In this document: positions 7,378 to 14,348 of the stretch, piece after piece
How positions within the stretch are numbered: position 1 is the stretch's first letter
Layout: every line of letters begins with the position of its first letter
The notes under the pieces: model-generated
Database searches by the model: none
What the model saw: the letters and a program-made list of their open reading frames with translations, nothing else
Told to the model about the DNA's origin: nothing
Translations under genes and position numbers: made by a program
NCBI GenBank assembly: GCA_003131665.1
Contig: PKWA01000059.1
Span: forward strand, 1 to 17,196
DNA from: Acidimicrobiaceae bacterium
Lineage (GTDB): Bacteria > Actinomycetota > Acidimicrobiia > Acidimicrobiales > RAAP-2
Direction: 5' to 3'
DNA: 17,196 bases

Positions 7378-9078
7378 TTACTTGACGATCTTGATCGCGA
7401 AGTGCAAGGTCGGCACCTGGTAGCCGAGCGCCAAGCCCGGGTAGTCATTCGCCGAACTCAACACCGGGGTGAGACCGTAGGGCGTGTTCGCGAAGGCCGG
7501 CTGACTGGTGTAGAGCATCGGGTGCAGATCAATGATGTGCGTACCGGGGCCACCGGTGGCGAAGAGATGAATCACCAGATAGCCGTTGGAGTTGAATCCA
7601 CAGCCGTAGCCCACGTAGCTGTTGTCGTAGTCGACGGACAAGGTGTTGTCGAGTTGAGTCCAGCCGACGCCCTTGACGCTGATGGTGAACTCCTGGCCCT
7701 CTTTGAAGGTATAGGTGCCAGTGCCTGAGTCGCCTGCCGCAAACGCGCTGAGCGAGTTACTCGCCGTGGCCACGCCCTCACTGATCAGTGCACCACTCTT
7801 GTTGTAGAAGGGAACGATGCTCTCTTTGACGTAGAACGGCACCTGCGCTTCAATGTTCGAGCCGTTCATGACGAGCACCATGTGCCAACCGCCCAGACCA
7901 TCAGGGACCGTTAGCGCCGAGGTCAGTGAGCCATTCGTGATCACGCCCGAACCGATATTCGACGTCACGGGGATCCAGCATCCGAGTCCGGTCACGCTGC
8001 TGCAGTCGACCCGACTGCCACTTTCGGTCGCCCACATCACCTGATCGCTTCCCGTGCCGGATAGGTCCGACACCGAGAGATTGACCTTGGCACCCACCTG
8101 GCCGCTTTGGGCGGACAACGTCGCCACCGCCGAGCTCGACGGATCGAGGTCGCCGGGCTGCAACGTAGTCTGTTCGGTCACCGTGGGCGTTACCACGTCG
8201 GGCCACGAGATCGACGGCTTGGGTGGGCCGTTGTCCTTGGTGACGCGAAACGTCACTGACGAGCCGTTCATGAATGGATAGGGCGACTGGACGGGGTTGA
8301 GGTACAAGTCAGTGAGCGCGTCGCCCACCATGAGGTCGTGGGTACCGATCGGGCCGGCCGCGCGGATCGTGGTCGCGCCGGTGCCCCTCGTCCACTCCGA
8401 AACCAACTCGCCGGTGAAGTGATTGTCCCAAAGGACGGCGGCACTGTTTTGAAAGAGGCTCGAACCCATACCGGAGTAGGTCACATGGATAAGGGTGCCA
8501 ATCGGACCGCTCCTCGGCGTCACCGTGAGGGTCCTCGTAGTAATAAACGCGCCTTCGAGGAGGTCCACGCCATCAATGACGGCGTAGATCTGGTGCGAAC
8601 CGCCAAAATCGTTCGGGACCTTCATGGTGAGCGTGAACGCGCCGGCAGCGTCGGTGGTCACGTTCGCCAGAACGTCGGTCACGTTGGTCGTGGTACGGCC
8701 CATGTAGTTCACCGTGTTGGGCTCGGGATCGACGTTCCAGGTCGCGTTGGTCGTGGCCCAGGTCAACGAGACGCTGGTCGAGGCGGGCAGTCCCGTTCCC
8801 GAGATCGTCATGTTCGAGCCCACGGGGCCGCCCGCGAGCGGATTGATCGTCAACACCCCAATGGTCGGGCTGATGGTCGCCGAGGGGGCGGTTGGACCGG
8901 GCATCGGCGCGACTCCGGGAATCTTTGGCGTGGGAATCGTGATGTTATTGACCGTGGGGGCCGAGGTCGTCGTGTCGCCACCGCTCACGCTGGCGAGCAA
9001 GGCGACGGGGACGATCGCCGCCGCGAATCCTCGAGCGAGTACGAAACCAATCCTCTTGGTCCTGGGCATCTTGTTCAT
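7378..9078 (-). CDS. Secreted protein with Ig/IPT-like repeats, function unknown
   Basis: A 566-residue protein with a basic N-terminus (MNKMPRTKR) and a hydrophobic stretch (FAAAIVPVALLASVSG), so it is probably exported by Sec. Then comes a Thr/Pro-rich linker. Three stretches look like IPT/Ig-type beta-sandwich openings of the form P..G..G..v.i..tG: INPLAGGPVGSNMTISGTG, VTPRSGPIGTLIHVTYSG and SAQSGQVGAKVNLSVSD. Cysteines occur only in the second half (DCSSVTGLGCW and YGCG), so disulfides are possible. There is no LPXTG signal, C-terminal membrane anchor or lipobox. The ATG at 9078 is preceded by GAGGGA at good spacing. It follows two other secreted-protein genes on the same strand, suggesting a shared surface or matrix role. 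Confidence 0.8.
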   Translation of the reverse strand: MNKMPRTKRIGFVLARGFAAAIVPVALLASVSGGDTTTSAPTVNNITIPTPKIPGVAPMPGPTAPSATISPTIGVLTINPLAGGPVGSNMTISGTGLPASTSVSLTWATTNATWNVDPEPNTVNYMGRTTTNVTDVLANVTTDAAGAFTLTMKVPNDFGGSHQIYAVIDGVDLLEGAFITTRTLTVTPRSGPIGTLIHVTYSGMGSSLFQNSAAVLWDNHFTGELVSEWTRGTGATTIRAAGPIGTHDLMVGDALTDLYLNPVQSPYPFMNGSSVTFRVTKDNGPPKPSISWPDVVTPTVTEQTTLQPGDLDPSSSAVATLSAQSGQVGAKVNLSVSDLSGTGSDQVMWATESGSRVDCSSVTGLGCWIPVTSNIGSGVITNGSLTSALTVPDGLGGWHMVLVMNGSNIEAQVPFYVKESIVPFYNKSGALISEGVATASNSLSAFAAGDSGTGTYTFKEGQEFTISVKGVGWTQLDNTLSVDYDNSYVGYGCGFNSNGYLVIHLFATGGPGTHIIDLHPMLYTSQPAFANTPYGLTPVLSSANDYPGLALGYQVPTLHFAIKIVK

Positions 9079-9090
9079 ATCTCGTCCCTC

Positions 9091-9106
9091 TTCAACCGTT
9101 GTTGAA
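9091..9106 (-). promoter_or_regulatory. Small hairpin abutting the ribosome-binding site
   Basis: TTCAAC-AACG-GTTGAA (minus strand) is a perfect 6-base stem ending directly at the GAGGGA ribosome-binding site of the 566-residue secreted protein. It could affect translation or mRNA stability. Confidence 0.3.
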
Positions 9107-9151
9107 CGGCTCCTTCATCAAAGTTGCGCCTTGCAACCACGTCACTTACAT

Positions 9152-9199
9152 CGCGAGCCCGAGCGAACGGTCCGGAAGACTCATCCGCTCGGGCTCGTG
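9152..9199. terminator. Strong intergenic hairpin between two secreted-protein genes
   Basis: CGAGCCCGAGCG (9154-9165) and CGCTCGGGCTCG (9186-9197) are perfect 12-base complements around a 20-base loop, and the stem can extend by a G-U and a C-G pair. It lies downstream of the 218-residue gene and upstream of the 566-residue gene. On the minus strand no T-run follows. On the plus strand TTTTT follows 12 bases after the stem. It may terminate or attenuate read-through or protect the upstream mRNA. Confidence 0.55.
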
Positions 9200-9222
9200 T
9201 CAATGGCCTTTTTCCTGCTACA

Positions 9223-9879
9223 TCAACTGACCGGAACAGCGTTCAGGGTCAGATCCGAGGGCGCGGCGTAGCCGGCCTGGGTGTACGTCGCGGACTGTCC
9301 CGCTATCGCCTTCTTAACGATCTTGGTCTCGATCTTCGTCACGTACTTGCCGTTGGCTTGCTTGACTCGAACCGACACCTTCTTGGTCACCGCGGGAACC
9401 TTGATGGTATTTACGACGATCTTGAAGTTGACGATGCCGGTCGTCGGGTAGCCCGTCGTGACCCAGCCGACACTCCAAAACGCCACGGTGCCGTGGTTGC
9501 CATAACCCATCACCAACGGCGCAGTTACGCCTGGAATCACTACGGTCGCGCTGGACACGTTCTTAGGCGTCAGCGCTTCTCCGCCGGTCGCGACGTCCTC
9601 GCCCGACATGCGAAACACGACGGTCTGACCGATCAGAAATTCGTTGGTCTGTGAGCAGCCGACGGTCGCCTTGAGCACACCCGATCCGCCAGTACCGACG
9701 ACGGTATCGACGTTCATCGCGATGGCCAGCGGCGTCGCTCCTTGAACCGGGGGGCCTAGCGTCGTGGTGGTCGTGGTGGTGGTGTCCGCTGTCGCGTTCA
9801 CCGCCGTCGTTACCCCTACTAAGGAGACGCCACCCAGGACCATGGCCCCGACAGCTACTCCGGAAATGAATCTCTTCAT
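9223..9879 (-). CDS. Secreted protein with Thr-rich linker, function unknown
   Basis: A 218-residue protein with a clear signal peptide (MKRFISGVAVGAMVLGGVSL, likely cleaved near NATA). An eight-threonine run encoded by ACC/ACG repeats follows, then a beta-strand-rich globular part of about 170 residues. A lysine-rich segment (VTKKVSVRVKQANGKY and KIETKIVKKA) lies near the C-terminus. Only one cysteine is present in the mature part (VGCSQ). There is no wall anchor or membrane helix. I do not recognise the family. The start is well supported by GAAGGA about 9 bases upstream. It lies 28 bases after the 200-residue secreted-protein gene and is probably co-transcribed with it. Confidence 0.75.
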   Translation of the reverse strand: MKRFISGVAVGAMVLGGVSLVGVTTAVNATADTTTTTTTTLGPPVQGATPLAIAMNVDTVVGTGGSGVLKATVGCSQTNEFLIGQTVVFRMSGEDVATGGEALTPKNVSSATVVIPGVTAPLVMGYGNHGTVAFWSVGWVTTGYPTTGIVNFKIVVNTIKVPAVTKKVSVRVKQANGKYVTKIETKIVKKAIAGQSATYTQAGYAAPSDLTLNAVPVS

Positions 9880-9907
9880 GTCGCACTTCCTTCTCTCTGG
9901 TTGATAA

Positions 9908-10510
9908 CTAGCTCTTGATCGTCAACGTGCCGGTGAGCGTTGCGCTGAACGAGTCGCTCTCGGAGGAACCTGACGTGTTAGAGGTGACGTTGAACGAGCC
10001 CTTGAAGCTCAACGTTCCCGATACCCCTTTGAATTTGCCCGTGCCCCCGGTGACCTTGGCGACGCCCTTCACACTGACCGAGGTCGGCGTACTCGTGCCG
10101 GCCGCGCAGCCCTGTGAGGCCGCCGATGTCACGACTTTCAGCAGTAACTTGCTACCCGATCCGGTGATGTTGCCGGCACCCATCAACTCGTCACACTGGT
10201 TCGCCGCCGGAGCGGAACCCGTAGCGGTCACGGTGCTCGATCCGAGGTCGGTGCCGGTACCCGTTCCCTTCAGTGACGACACGGTCACCGACGACGCCGA
10301 CTGGCCCGCGGGGCCTACCATCAGCAGTGCGATCGTGCCCTTGTACGTGCCCTTGAAAGCAACCTTCTTGGTCTTGACGACGTGACCGACGACGGAGTGC
10401 GTCGCGGGTGCGCTGGGCCTGGAGATTGAGGCGCCAGAGGGTATTCCAAATGCGAACACCACAATGACTGCCAAGCTTGAAACTTTGAGTATTTTCTGGA
10501 AATTGTTCAT
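9908..10510 (-). CDS. Secreted beta-rich protein, function unknown
   Basis: A 200-residue protein with an N-terminal signal (ILKVSSLAVIVVFAFGIPSGASA-like), then a Gly/Thr/Ser-rich body of alternating short strands such as FKGTYKGTIALLMVG, SSLKGTGTGTDLGSSTV, KVTGGTGKFKGVSGTLSFKG and SFSATLTGTLTIKS. The 'GTGKFKGVSGTLSF' pattern resembles small extracellular beta-barrel proteins (allene-oxide-cyclase/dirigent-like), but this is resemblance, not an assignment. Two cysteines (NQCDE and SQGCAAG) could form one disulfide. The ATG at 10510 lacks a strong ribosome-binding site. It is the first of three secreted-protein genes and is divergent from the LysR gene, so that regulator may control it. Confidence 0.75.
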   Translation of the reverse strand: MNNFQKILKVSSLAVIVVFAFGIPSGASISRPSAPATHSVVGHVVKTKKVAFKGTYKGTIALLMVGPAGQSASSVTVSSLKGTGTGTDLGSSTVTATGSAPAANQCDELMGAGNITGSGSKLLLKVVTSAASQGCAAGTSTPTSVSVKGVAKVTGGTGKFKGVSGTLSFKGSFNVTSNTSGSSESDSFSATLTGTLTIKS

Positions 10511-10553
10511 ACCCGAACGATAGGAAGCGCTGGGTAGGCGATACTAGGGAACT

Positions 10554-10611
10554 AAGTCACAACCTGACTTTTATCTATTCTATCTCTAGTTTTGATAGTC
10601 TTTATCTATTC
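10554..10611. promoter_or_regulatory. AT-rich divergent regulatory region with inverted and direct repeats
   Basis: This AT-rich stretch between the secreted-protein gene and the LysR gene holds a perfect inverted repeat, AAGTCA-CAACC-TGACTT (10554-10570). It also holds two identical copies of TTTATCTATTC (10570-10580 and 10601-10611) spaced 31 bases, about three helical turns. The inverted repeat has the size of a LysR-type operator. This is the probable control region for both genes. Confidence 0.45.
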
Positions 10612-10658
10612 AAAGTACTCGTGGTCTCACGGTCCAGCAACTGCGGTGCTTCGTCGCA

Positions 10659-11588
10659 GTGGCGGTAGAGCATCAGTTCACCGCCGCCGCCGACACACTG
10701 AATCTCGCGCAGCCGTCGATCAGCGCCCAGATCCATCATCTCGAGGAAGTACTCGGCACCCCCTTGTTCCAACGAGGGCGCCGACCAGTGATGTTGACGG
10801 ACGCCGGACTCGAACTCTTGCCACTGGCCCGACGGGTTCTCAGCAGCCTCGACGATGTAGTGCATGGGGTGAGTGAGGTAGAGGGGCTGCGGCGCGGACA
10901 CGTCACCATCGGCGCGACACCGAGTCTCGGAGTCACGTTGTTGCCCATCGTGCTCGCCCGATTCCATCAGCGCTATCCGGGCATCTCCCTAACAATCGTC
11001 GAGCGCGACTCCGTGGTTCTCTTGGAGGCTCTTGAATCGGCAGCGTTGGACTTGGCGCTCGTGATCATGGCGCAGCCGCTCCCGATGCTCGACTCCGTGG
11101 CACTGGCGGTCGAGCAACTAGTAGTTGTGGTCTCCCGACAAGACCCACTTGCGCAACGCGATCGAATCTCGATCACCGATCTTGAGGGAGTGCCGATGAT
11201 CATGTTCCGAGAGGGTTACGACCTGAGATCCGCCACGTTCAGCGCCTTTGCCCTCGCGGGCCTTGCACCGACCGTCGCACTAGACGGCGCCGAGATGGGG
11301 AGCGTTCACTCGTTGGTGGCGGCGGCCCTCGGCGCCGCGATCGTACCCAGCATCGTCGCCATCGACGATGAAGACGTAAAAGTCCTGTACCTGGAGTCAC
11401 CACCCCTCGAACGCACGATCAGTCTCGTGCGCCCACGCCAACACGCCCCGTCACGGGCCGCGTCCGCGCTTTCACTGGAGATAACGACCTACCTCAACGA
11501 GAACGGTTGGCCGACGAGCGCGTCGCTCGACCTGAGTCTGATCCGCCCAGGATCCCTCGAGAAGGAACCAGTCCCGGTTGAGATCTGA
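10659..11588 (+). CDS. LysR family transcriptional regulator
   Basis: 309 residues are readable from a GTG at 10659. The winged-helix DNA-binding domain is clear (FTAAADTLNLAQPSISAQI, then LEEVLGTPLFQRG), and the linker helix and effector-binding domain follow (GHVTIGATPSLGVTLLPIVL, later LVAAALGAAIVPSIVA). The frame is open upstream to 10599 and encodes LTVQQLRCFVAVAVEHQ, which is the missing first helix of the LysR fold. The real protein therefore should begin near 10626, but no ATG, GTG or TTG exists there. Possible starts are ACG at 10629, CTG at 10641 or ATT at 10608, or the start has been lost by mutation. It is divergent from the secreted-protein genes and converges on the O-methyltransferase gene. 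Confidence 0.88.
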   Translation: MAVEHQFTAAADTLNLAQPSISAQIHHLEEVLGTPLFQRGRRPVMLTDAGLELLPLARRVLSSLDDVVHGVSEVEGLRRGHVTIGATPSLGVTLLPIVLARFHQRYPGISLTIVERDSVVLLEALESAALDLALVIMAQPLPMLDSVALAVEQLVVVVSRQDPLAQRDRISITDLEGVPMIMFREGYDLRSATFSAFALAGLAPTVALDGAEMGSVHSLVAAALGAAIVPSIVAIDDEDVKVLYLESPPLERTISLVRPRQHAPSRAASALSLEITTYLNENGWPTSASLDLSLIRPGSLEKEPVPVEI

Positions 11589-11603
11589 GGATTCCAGATC
11601 TCA
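11579..11603. terminator. Palindrome spanning both convergent stop codons
   Basis: TGAGATCT (11579-11586) and AGATCTCA (11596-11603) are perfect 8-base complements with a 9-base loop. The repeat contains most of the LysR stop and all of the O-methyltransferase stop. It probably acts as a bidirectional terminator for the two convergent genes, although no T-run follows on either side. Confidence 0.5.
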
Positions 11604-12269
11604 GTCAGGCACCCGAAGTAGAGCGAAGCCGTCGTAGCCCTTGCTCCCCACGGTTTGAATGACCGTGCCCTCCACGCGCTCGTCGGCGGCCACGAGATCT
11701 AGAAACTTTCGCACTCCTTGAACCCGCTCGTCACTGCTCGTGGGATCGGTAACCGCTCCGTCACGAACCACATTGTCCGCCACAATGACCGTGCCGGGAC
11801 GAGAAAGTTCCATCGACAGCGTGAAGTACTCGGAGTAACCCTCTTTATCCGCATCGATGAACACGAAGTCAAAGGGCTCTACCCCTTCTGTGATCAGGTC
11901 GCGCAGCGAGTCAGCGGCCGGACCGACGCGAATGTCCACTTTCGAGCCGAATCCCGCTCGATCGATGTTCTCGCGCGCGACCGCGGCGTGGTGTAGATCC
12001 AGTTCCAGCGAAATCAACTCACCATCATCGGGTAACGATTGAGCCATCCAAATCGTGCTGTAGCCGCCCAACGTCCCGATCTCTAAAATCCGACGGGATC
12101 GGTTGAGCTTCGCCAGTAGTTCGAGCAGTTTGCCCTGATTCGGCGCGACGTTGATCGGCGGCAGCCCGGCGGCAGTGCTGTCACGTAATGCATCGTCAAG
12201 CGCTTGATCTTGAGGTACGAAGAGATCGTCGATGTAGTCGTCAACAGAGGTCCAGAGTTCATTGTTCAT
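11601..12269 (-). CDS. Class I SAM-dependent O-methyltransferase (CCoAOMT-like)
   Basis: 222 residues from the ATG at 12269. A TTG two codons upstream is the alternative. The protein has the SAM motif LEIGTLGGYST (62-72), the acidic SAM-ribose contact in SLELD (near 89-91), and the divalent-metal signature FIDADK (D139, D141) with ADN (D165, N166), all typical of the metal-dependent catechol/caffeoyl-CoA O-methyltransferase family (Methyltransf_3). Length is normal and it is probably cytosolic. These enzymes methylate catechol-like hydroxyls, and the substrate here is unknown. It lies 45 bases downstream of the LldD-type gene on the same strand and may be co-transcribed, although no shared pathway is obvious. 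Confidence 0.88.
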   Translation of the reverse strand: MNNELWTSVDDYIDDLFVPQDQALDDALRDSTAAGLPPINVAPNQGKLLELLAKLNRSRRILEIGTLGGYSTIWMAQSLPDDGELISLELDLHHAAVARENIDRAGFGSKVDIRVGPAADSLRDLITEGVEPFDFVFIDADKEGYSEYFTLSMELSRPGTVIVADNVVRDGAVTDPTSSDERVQGVRKFLDLVAADERVEGTVIQTVGSKGYDGFALLRVPD

Positions 12270-12314
12270 CCACAAAGTCTCGCAGATTCTTACGGCGTGG
12301 CATTTCTCGGGCGA

Positions 12315-13502
12315 TCAGGTATCGACCAGGATCGACGCGTCGAGCTGATCGACGTTCGTGACCCCGGTAAGCCCGAGGGTCACCAACATCTCTTCGCGGT
12401 AGGTCCGCAGCACACGGTCGAGTCCCTCTTCCCCTCGCGCGGCGAGCGCGAACGCCCACGGTCGTCCGATCAGACACGCTCGAGCGCCCAGAGCGAGCGC
12501 CTTGACTACGTCGAGGCCACTGCGGACTCCGCCATCCATGAGCACGTCGCACTTATCGCCAATCGCCTGAGCGATCGCCGGCAACGCGGAGATGGTCGAG
12601 GGAACGTCGTCGAGTTGACGTCCACCGTGATTCGAGACAATCACCGCGTCGGCTCCGCGCGCCACCGCCTCTCGAGCATCATCGGGATCGAGGATGCCCT
12701 TCAAGGCAATCTTGCCGCGCCAGTGTGCGCGCAACCACGTGAGATCGTCCCACGTGACGCTCGGATCGAATTGACTCGCTACCCAACCTTGGAAGTCGCC
12801 AGGCACACGGGCCTTCGGTAACGCCCGCTCCAAATTTCCGAACGTGAGTGGTTTGCCGCCTAGGGCAACTTGGCGAACCCAGCGAGGATGTCGGGCAAGA
12901 TCGAGTCCGCGGCGCAGCCGATTGACTCTAGAAATTTTCCCACTAACGCCGTTACGCACATCGCGGTAACGGTGACCAACCACAGGAAGGTCGACGGTCA
13001 GCACGAGAGTGGTGCAACCCACTGCCTGGGCGCGAGCCATCAAGTCCTCGGCGTACGCGCGGTCCTTCATCACGTAGAGCTGAAACCAGAACGGCCGCTG
13101 CGATGCGGCCGCCACTTCTTCGATTGAACAGATGGAGAGCGTCGATTCGCAGAAACTGATGCCGGCTCGCTCGGCTGATCGGGCCGCCTGGACCTCGGCT
13201 CGTTGGGCGAACATTCCCCCAAAGCCCACCGGTGCCAAGATCAACGGAAGTGAAAGGTGCTCTCCCATCACCGTGGTGGAGAGAGTGCGCTCGGAGACGT
13301 CGCGAAGTACTCGCTGACGGAGCTTTAAGGCGTGCAGATCCTCTCGATTTGCCGCCAGCGTCACCTCATTGAACGAACCTCCGTCGATGTAGTCGAACAG
13401 TTGGCGCGGCAGTCGCCGCCGTGCCAGTTCTCGATAGTCCTCGTAGGACGCCGGCGCGAGATTAAGCGAGTGAGTTTGATCGTTCCCGGGCACGTGGTTC
13501 AT
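12315..13502 (-). CDS. lldD: FMN-dependent L-lactate dehydrogenase-type alpha-hydroxy acid oxidase
   Basis: A 395-residue TIM-barrel flavoenzyme close in length and motif order to E. coli LldD. It has FDYIDGGSFNE (36-46), APVGFGGMF (90-98), FWFQLYV (138-144), TVDLPV (169-174), the FMN-contacting lysine in ALKGILDPDDA (K268), the catalytic histidine in SNHGGRQLD (H292, with R295), and LMDGGVRSGLDVVKA and CLIGRPWAFA for FMN phosphate. Members oxidise L-lactate, mandelate or glycolate and pass electrons to quinone or oxygen. The LldD-like stretch KGILDPDDAREAV favours lactate, but the substrate is inferred. The N-terminal 15 residues lack a membrane segment. ATG at 13502 with a weak AAGG upstream. 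A palindrome lies just before the start. Confidence 0.88.
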   Translation of the reverse strand: MNHVPGNDQTHSLNLAPASYEDYRELARRRLPRQLFDYIDGGSFNEVTLAANREDLHALKLRQRVLRDVSERTLSTTVMGEHLSLPLILAPVGFGGMFAQRAEVQAARSAERAGISFCESTLSICSIEEVAAASQRPFWFQLYVMKDRAYAEDLMARAQAVGCTTLVLTVDLPVVGHRYRDVRNGVSGKISRVNRLRRGLDLARHPRWVRQVALGGKPLTFGNLERALPKARVPGDFQGWVASQFDPSVTWDDLTWLRAHWRGKIALKGILDPDDAREAVARGADAVIVSNHGGRQLDDVPSTISALPAIAQAIGDKCDVLMDGGVRSGLDVVKALALGARACLIGRPWAFALAARGEEGLDRVLRTYREEMLVTLGLTGVTNVDQLDASILVDT

Positions 13503-13515
13503 TATGCCTTAGACC

Positions 13516-13528
13516 AGTGGGGCCCACT
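13516..13528. promoter_or_regulatory. Palindrome upstream of lldD
   Basis: AGTGGG-G-CCCACT is a perfect inverted repeat 14 bases before the lldD start. Its position fits an operator, for example of a GntR/LldR-type repressor, or a site overlapping the transcription start. No regulator gene of that type is in the window. Confidence 0.35.
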
Positions 13529-13569
13529 TATCCATCAATTCGACTCGTCAGGGGTAAACGAATTTCAAC

Positions 13570-13947
13570 TTACATTCGTCGACAGATTCGTGTTGGCGGT
13601 GACGAGTGCGGGACCGAAGCCAACTGGCTGGCAATCAACTCTCTGTCGTCAGCGTCGGCAATGTTCTCAACGAGAAGCTCCGCGGCTGATATCCATCGAG
13701 CACGGGCTTCCACGTCTCCCTTTGCGGCATAGGCACGAGCGAGTCCCTCAGCGGTCGAGGCAACGAGCCAGTCGGAATCTCCGGCTTCCAGTGCATGGTC
13801 ATGGGCGAGTAACGCAAAACTAATTGCGAGGCCGCTTTCCCCCGCCGCCGCTGCCGCCCTGGAAATCATCCAGTCTCCAATGATGCATTGTTCAGTGCCA
13901 CCTACCAGTGACCAGTAATAGCGAGAAACAAATGACGCGGTGAGCAA
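13570..13947 (-). CDS. Helical (TPR-like) hypothetical protein, 5' end probably lost or non-canonical
   Basis: 125 residues from a TTG at 13947. The frame stays open back to 14055 and those extra 36 codons look coding (VTERAIAVERYHHCWPLFEK, then KDEDRELLTAS), but contain no ATG, GTG or TTG. The protein is alanine-rich and helical. It includes GDWMISRAAAAAGESGLAISF, AHDHALEAGDSDWLVASTAEGLARAYAAKGD and ISAAELLVENIADADDRELIASQL, which resemble paired antiparallel helices of TPR-type solenoids. I recall similar actinobacterial proteins of unknown role. The gene is either started from a rare codon or truncated at the boundary with the hic array just upstream, and function is unassigned. Confidence 0.5.
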   Translation of the reverse strand: MLTASFVSRYYWSLVGGTEQCIIGDWMISRAAAAAGESGLAISFALLAHDHALEAGDSDWLVASTAEGLARAYAAKGDVEARARWISAAELLVENIADADDRELIASQLASVPHSSPPTRICRRM

Positions 13948-14091
13948 CTCTCTGTCTTCATCCTTAGTTCGACTGACCTTCTCGAAAAGCGGCCAACAGT
14001 GGTGGTACCTTTCGACGGCGATCGCGCGTTCAGTGACTCCGTTAACGGGGAAACGCTATCGAAGACGACACGTCAATTTTCGATGGGAAGC

Positions 14092-14111
14092 CTCTACACT
14101 TTCGTGTAGAG
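14092..14111 (-). other. Perfect hairpin with GAAA tetraloop downstream of hicB1
   Basis: On the minus strand CTCTACAC-GAAA-GTGTAGAG forms an uninterrupted 8-base stem closed by a GNRA loop, 21 bases after the hicB1 stop. No T-run follows, so it may be a processing or stability element for the hic mRNA, or a weak terminator. Confidence 0.5.
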
Positions 14112-14132
14112 AACACCCTGAAATGACTCTGA

Positions 14133-14348
14133 CTACGATGCGACCTGCACGACTGCCACTTGTGCAGTTGGGGGCGGGACGGATTCACCATGTTCGCGCA
14201 TTACTTCGATGTGCATTTCTATGGCCTCGGCGATGTTCGCCTTGACTTCCTCGATCGTCTTTCCTGTTGAGACGCATCCATCGAGATCGGGAACCCACGC
14301 CCCAAAGTTATTCGGAGAGCGTTCAATCACGACTGCGTATTCGATCAT
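14133..14348 (-). CDS. hicB: HicB family antitoxin, module 1
   Basis: A 71-residue short HicB. It opens with MIEYAVVIERSPNNFGAWVPDLDGCVSTG, the partial RNase-H-like fold of HicB antitoxins (strand, loop, VPDLPGC-type turn), followed by the helix KTIEEVKANIAEAIEMHIEVMREHG and a C-terminal strand QVAVVQVAS. Unlike longer HicB proteins it lacks a C-terminal DNA-binding domain, so self-regulation would need another mechanism. Antitoxins of this type bind and block the HicA mRNA interferase. The ATG at 14348 overlaps the hicA1 stop by 4 bases (ATGA), which couples translation. It is the last intact gene of the array. Confidence 0.9.
   Translation of the reverse strand: MIEYAVVIERSPNNFGAWVPDLDGCVSTGKTIEEVKANIAEAIEMHIEVMREHGESVPPPTAQVAVVQVAS

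Noticed and set aside
6964..7728. 254-codon plus-strand frame overlapping the end of the MMPL gene and the start of the region beyond
   Set aside because: It is an out-of-frame shadow of MMPL in its first half and antisense to the secreted protein in its second half, with no domain.
8338..9105. 255-codon plus-strand frame opposite the Ig-like secreted protein
   Set aside because: Arg/Gly-rich low-complexity translation with no domain, while the minus strand has a signal peptide, ribosome-binding site and structured repeats.
12204..12821. 205-codon plus-strand frame opposite the O-methyltransferase and lldD genes
   Set aside because: It crosses the boundary of two clear minus-strand genes and has no recognisable domain.
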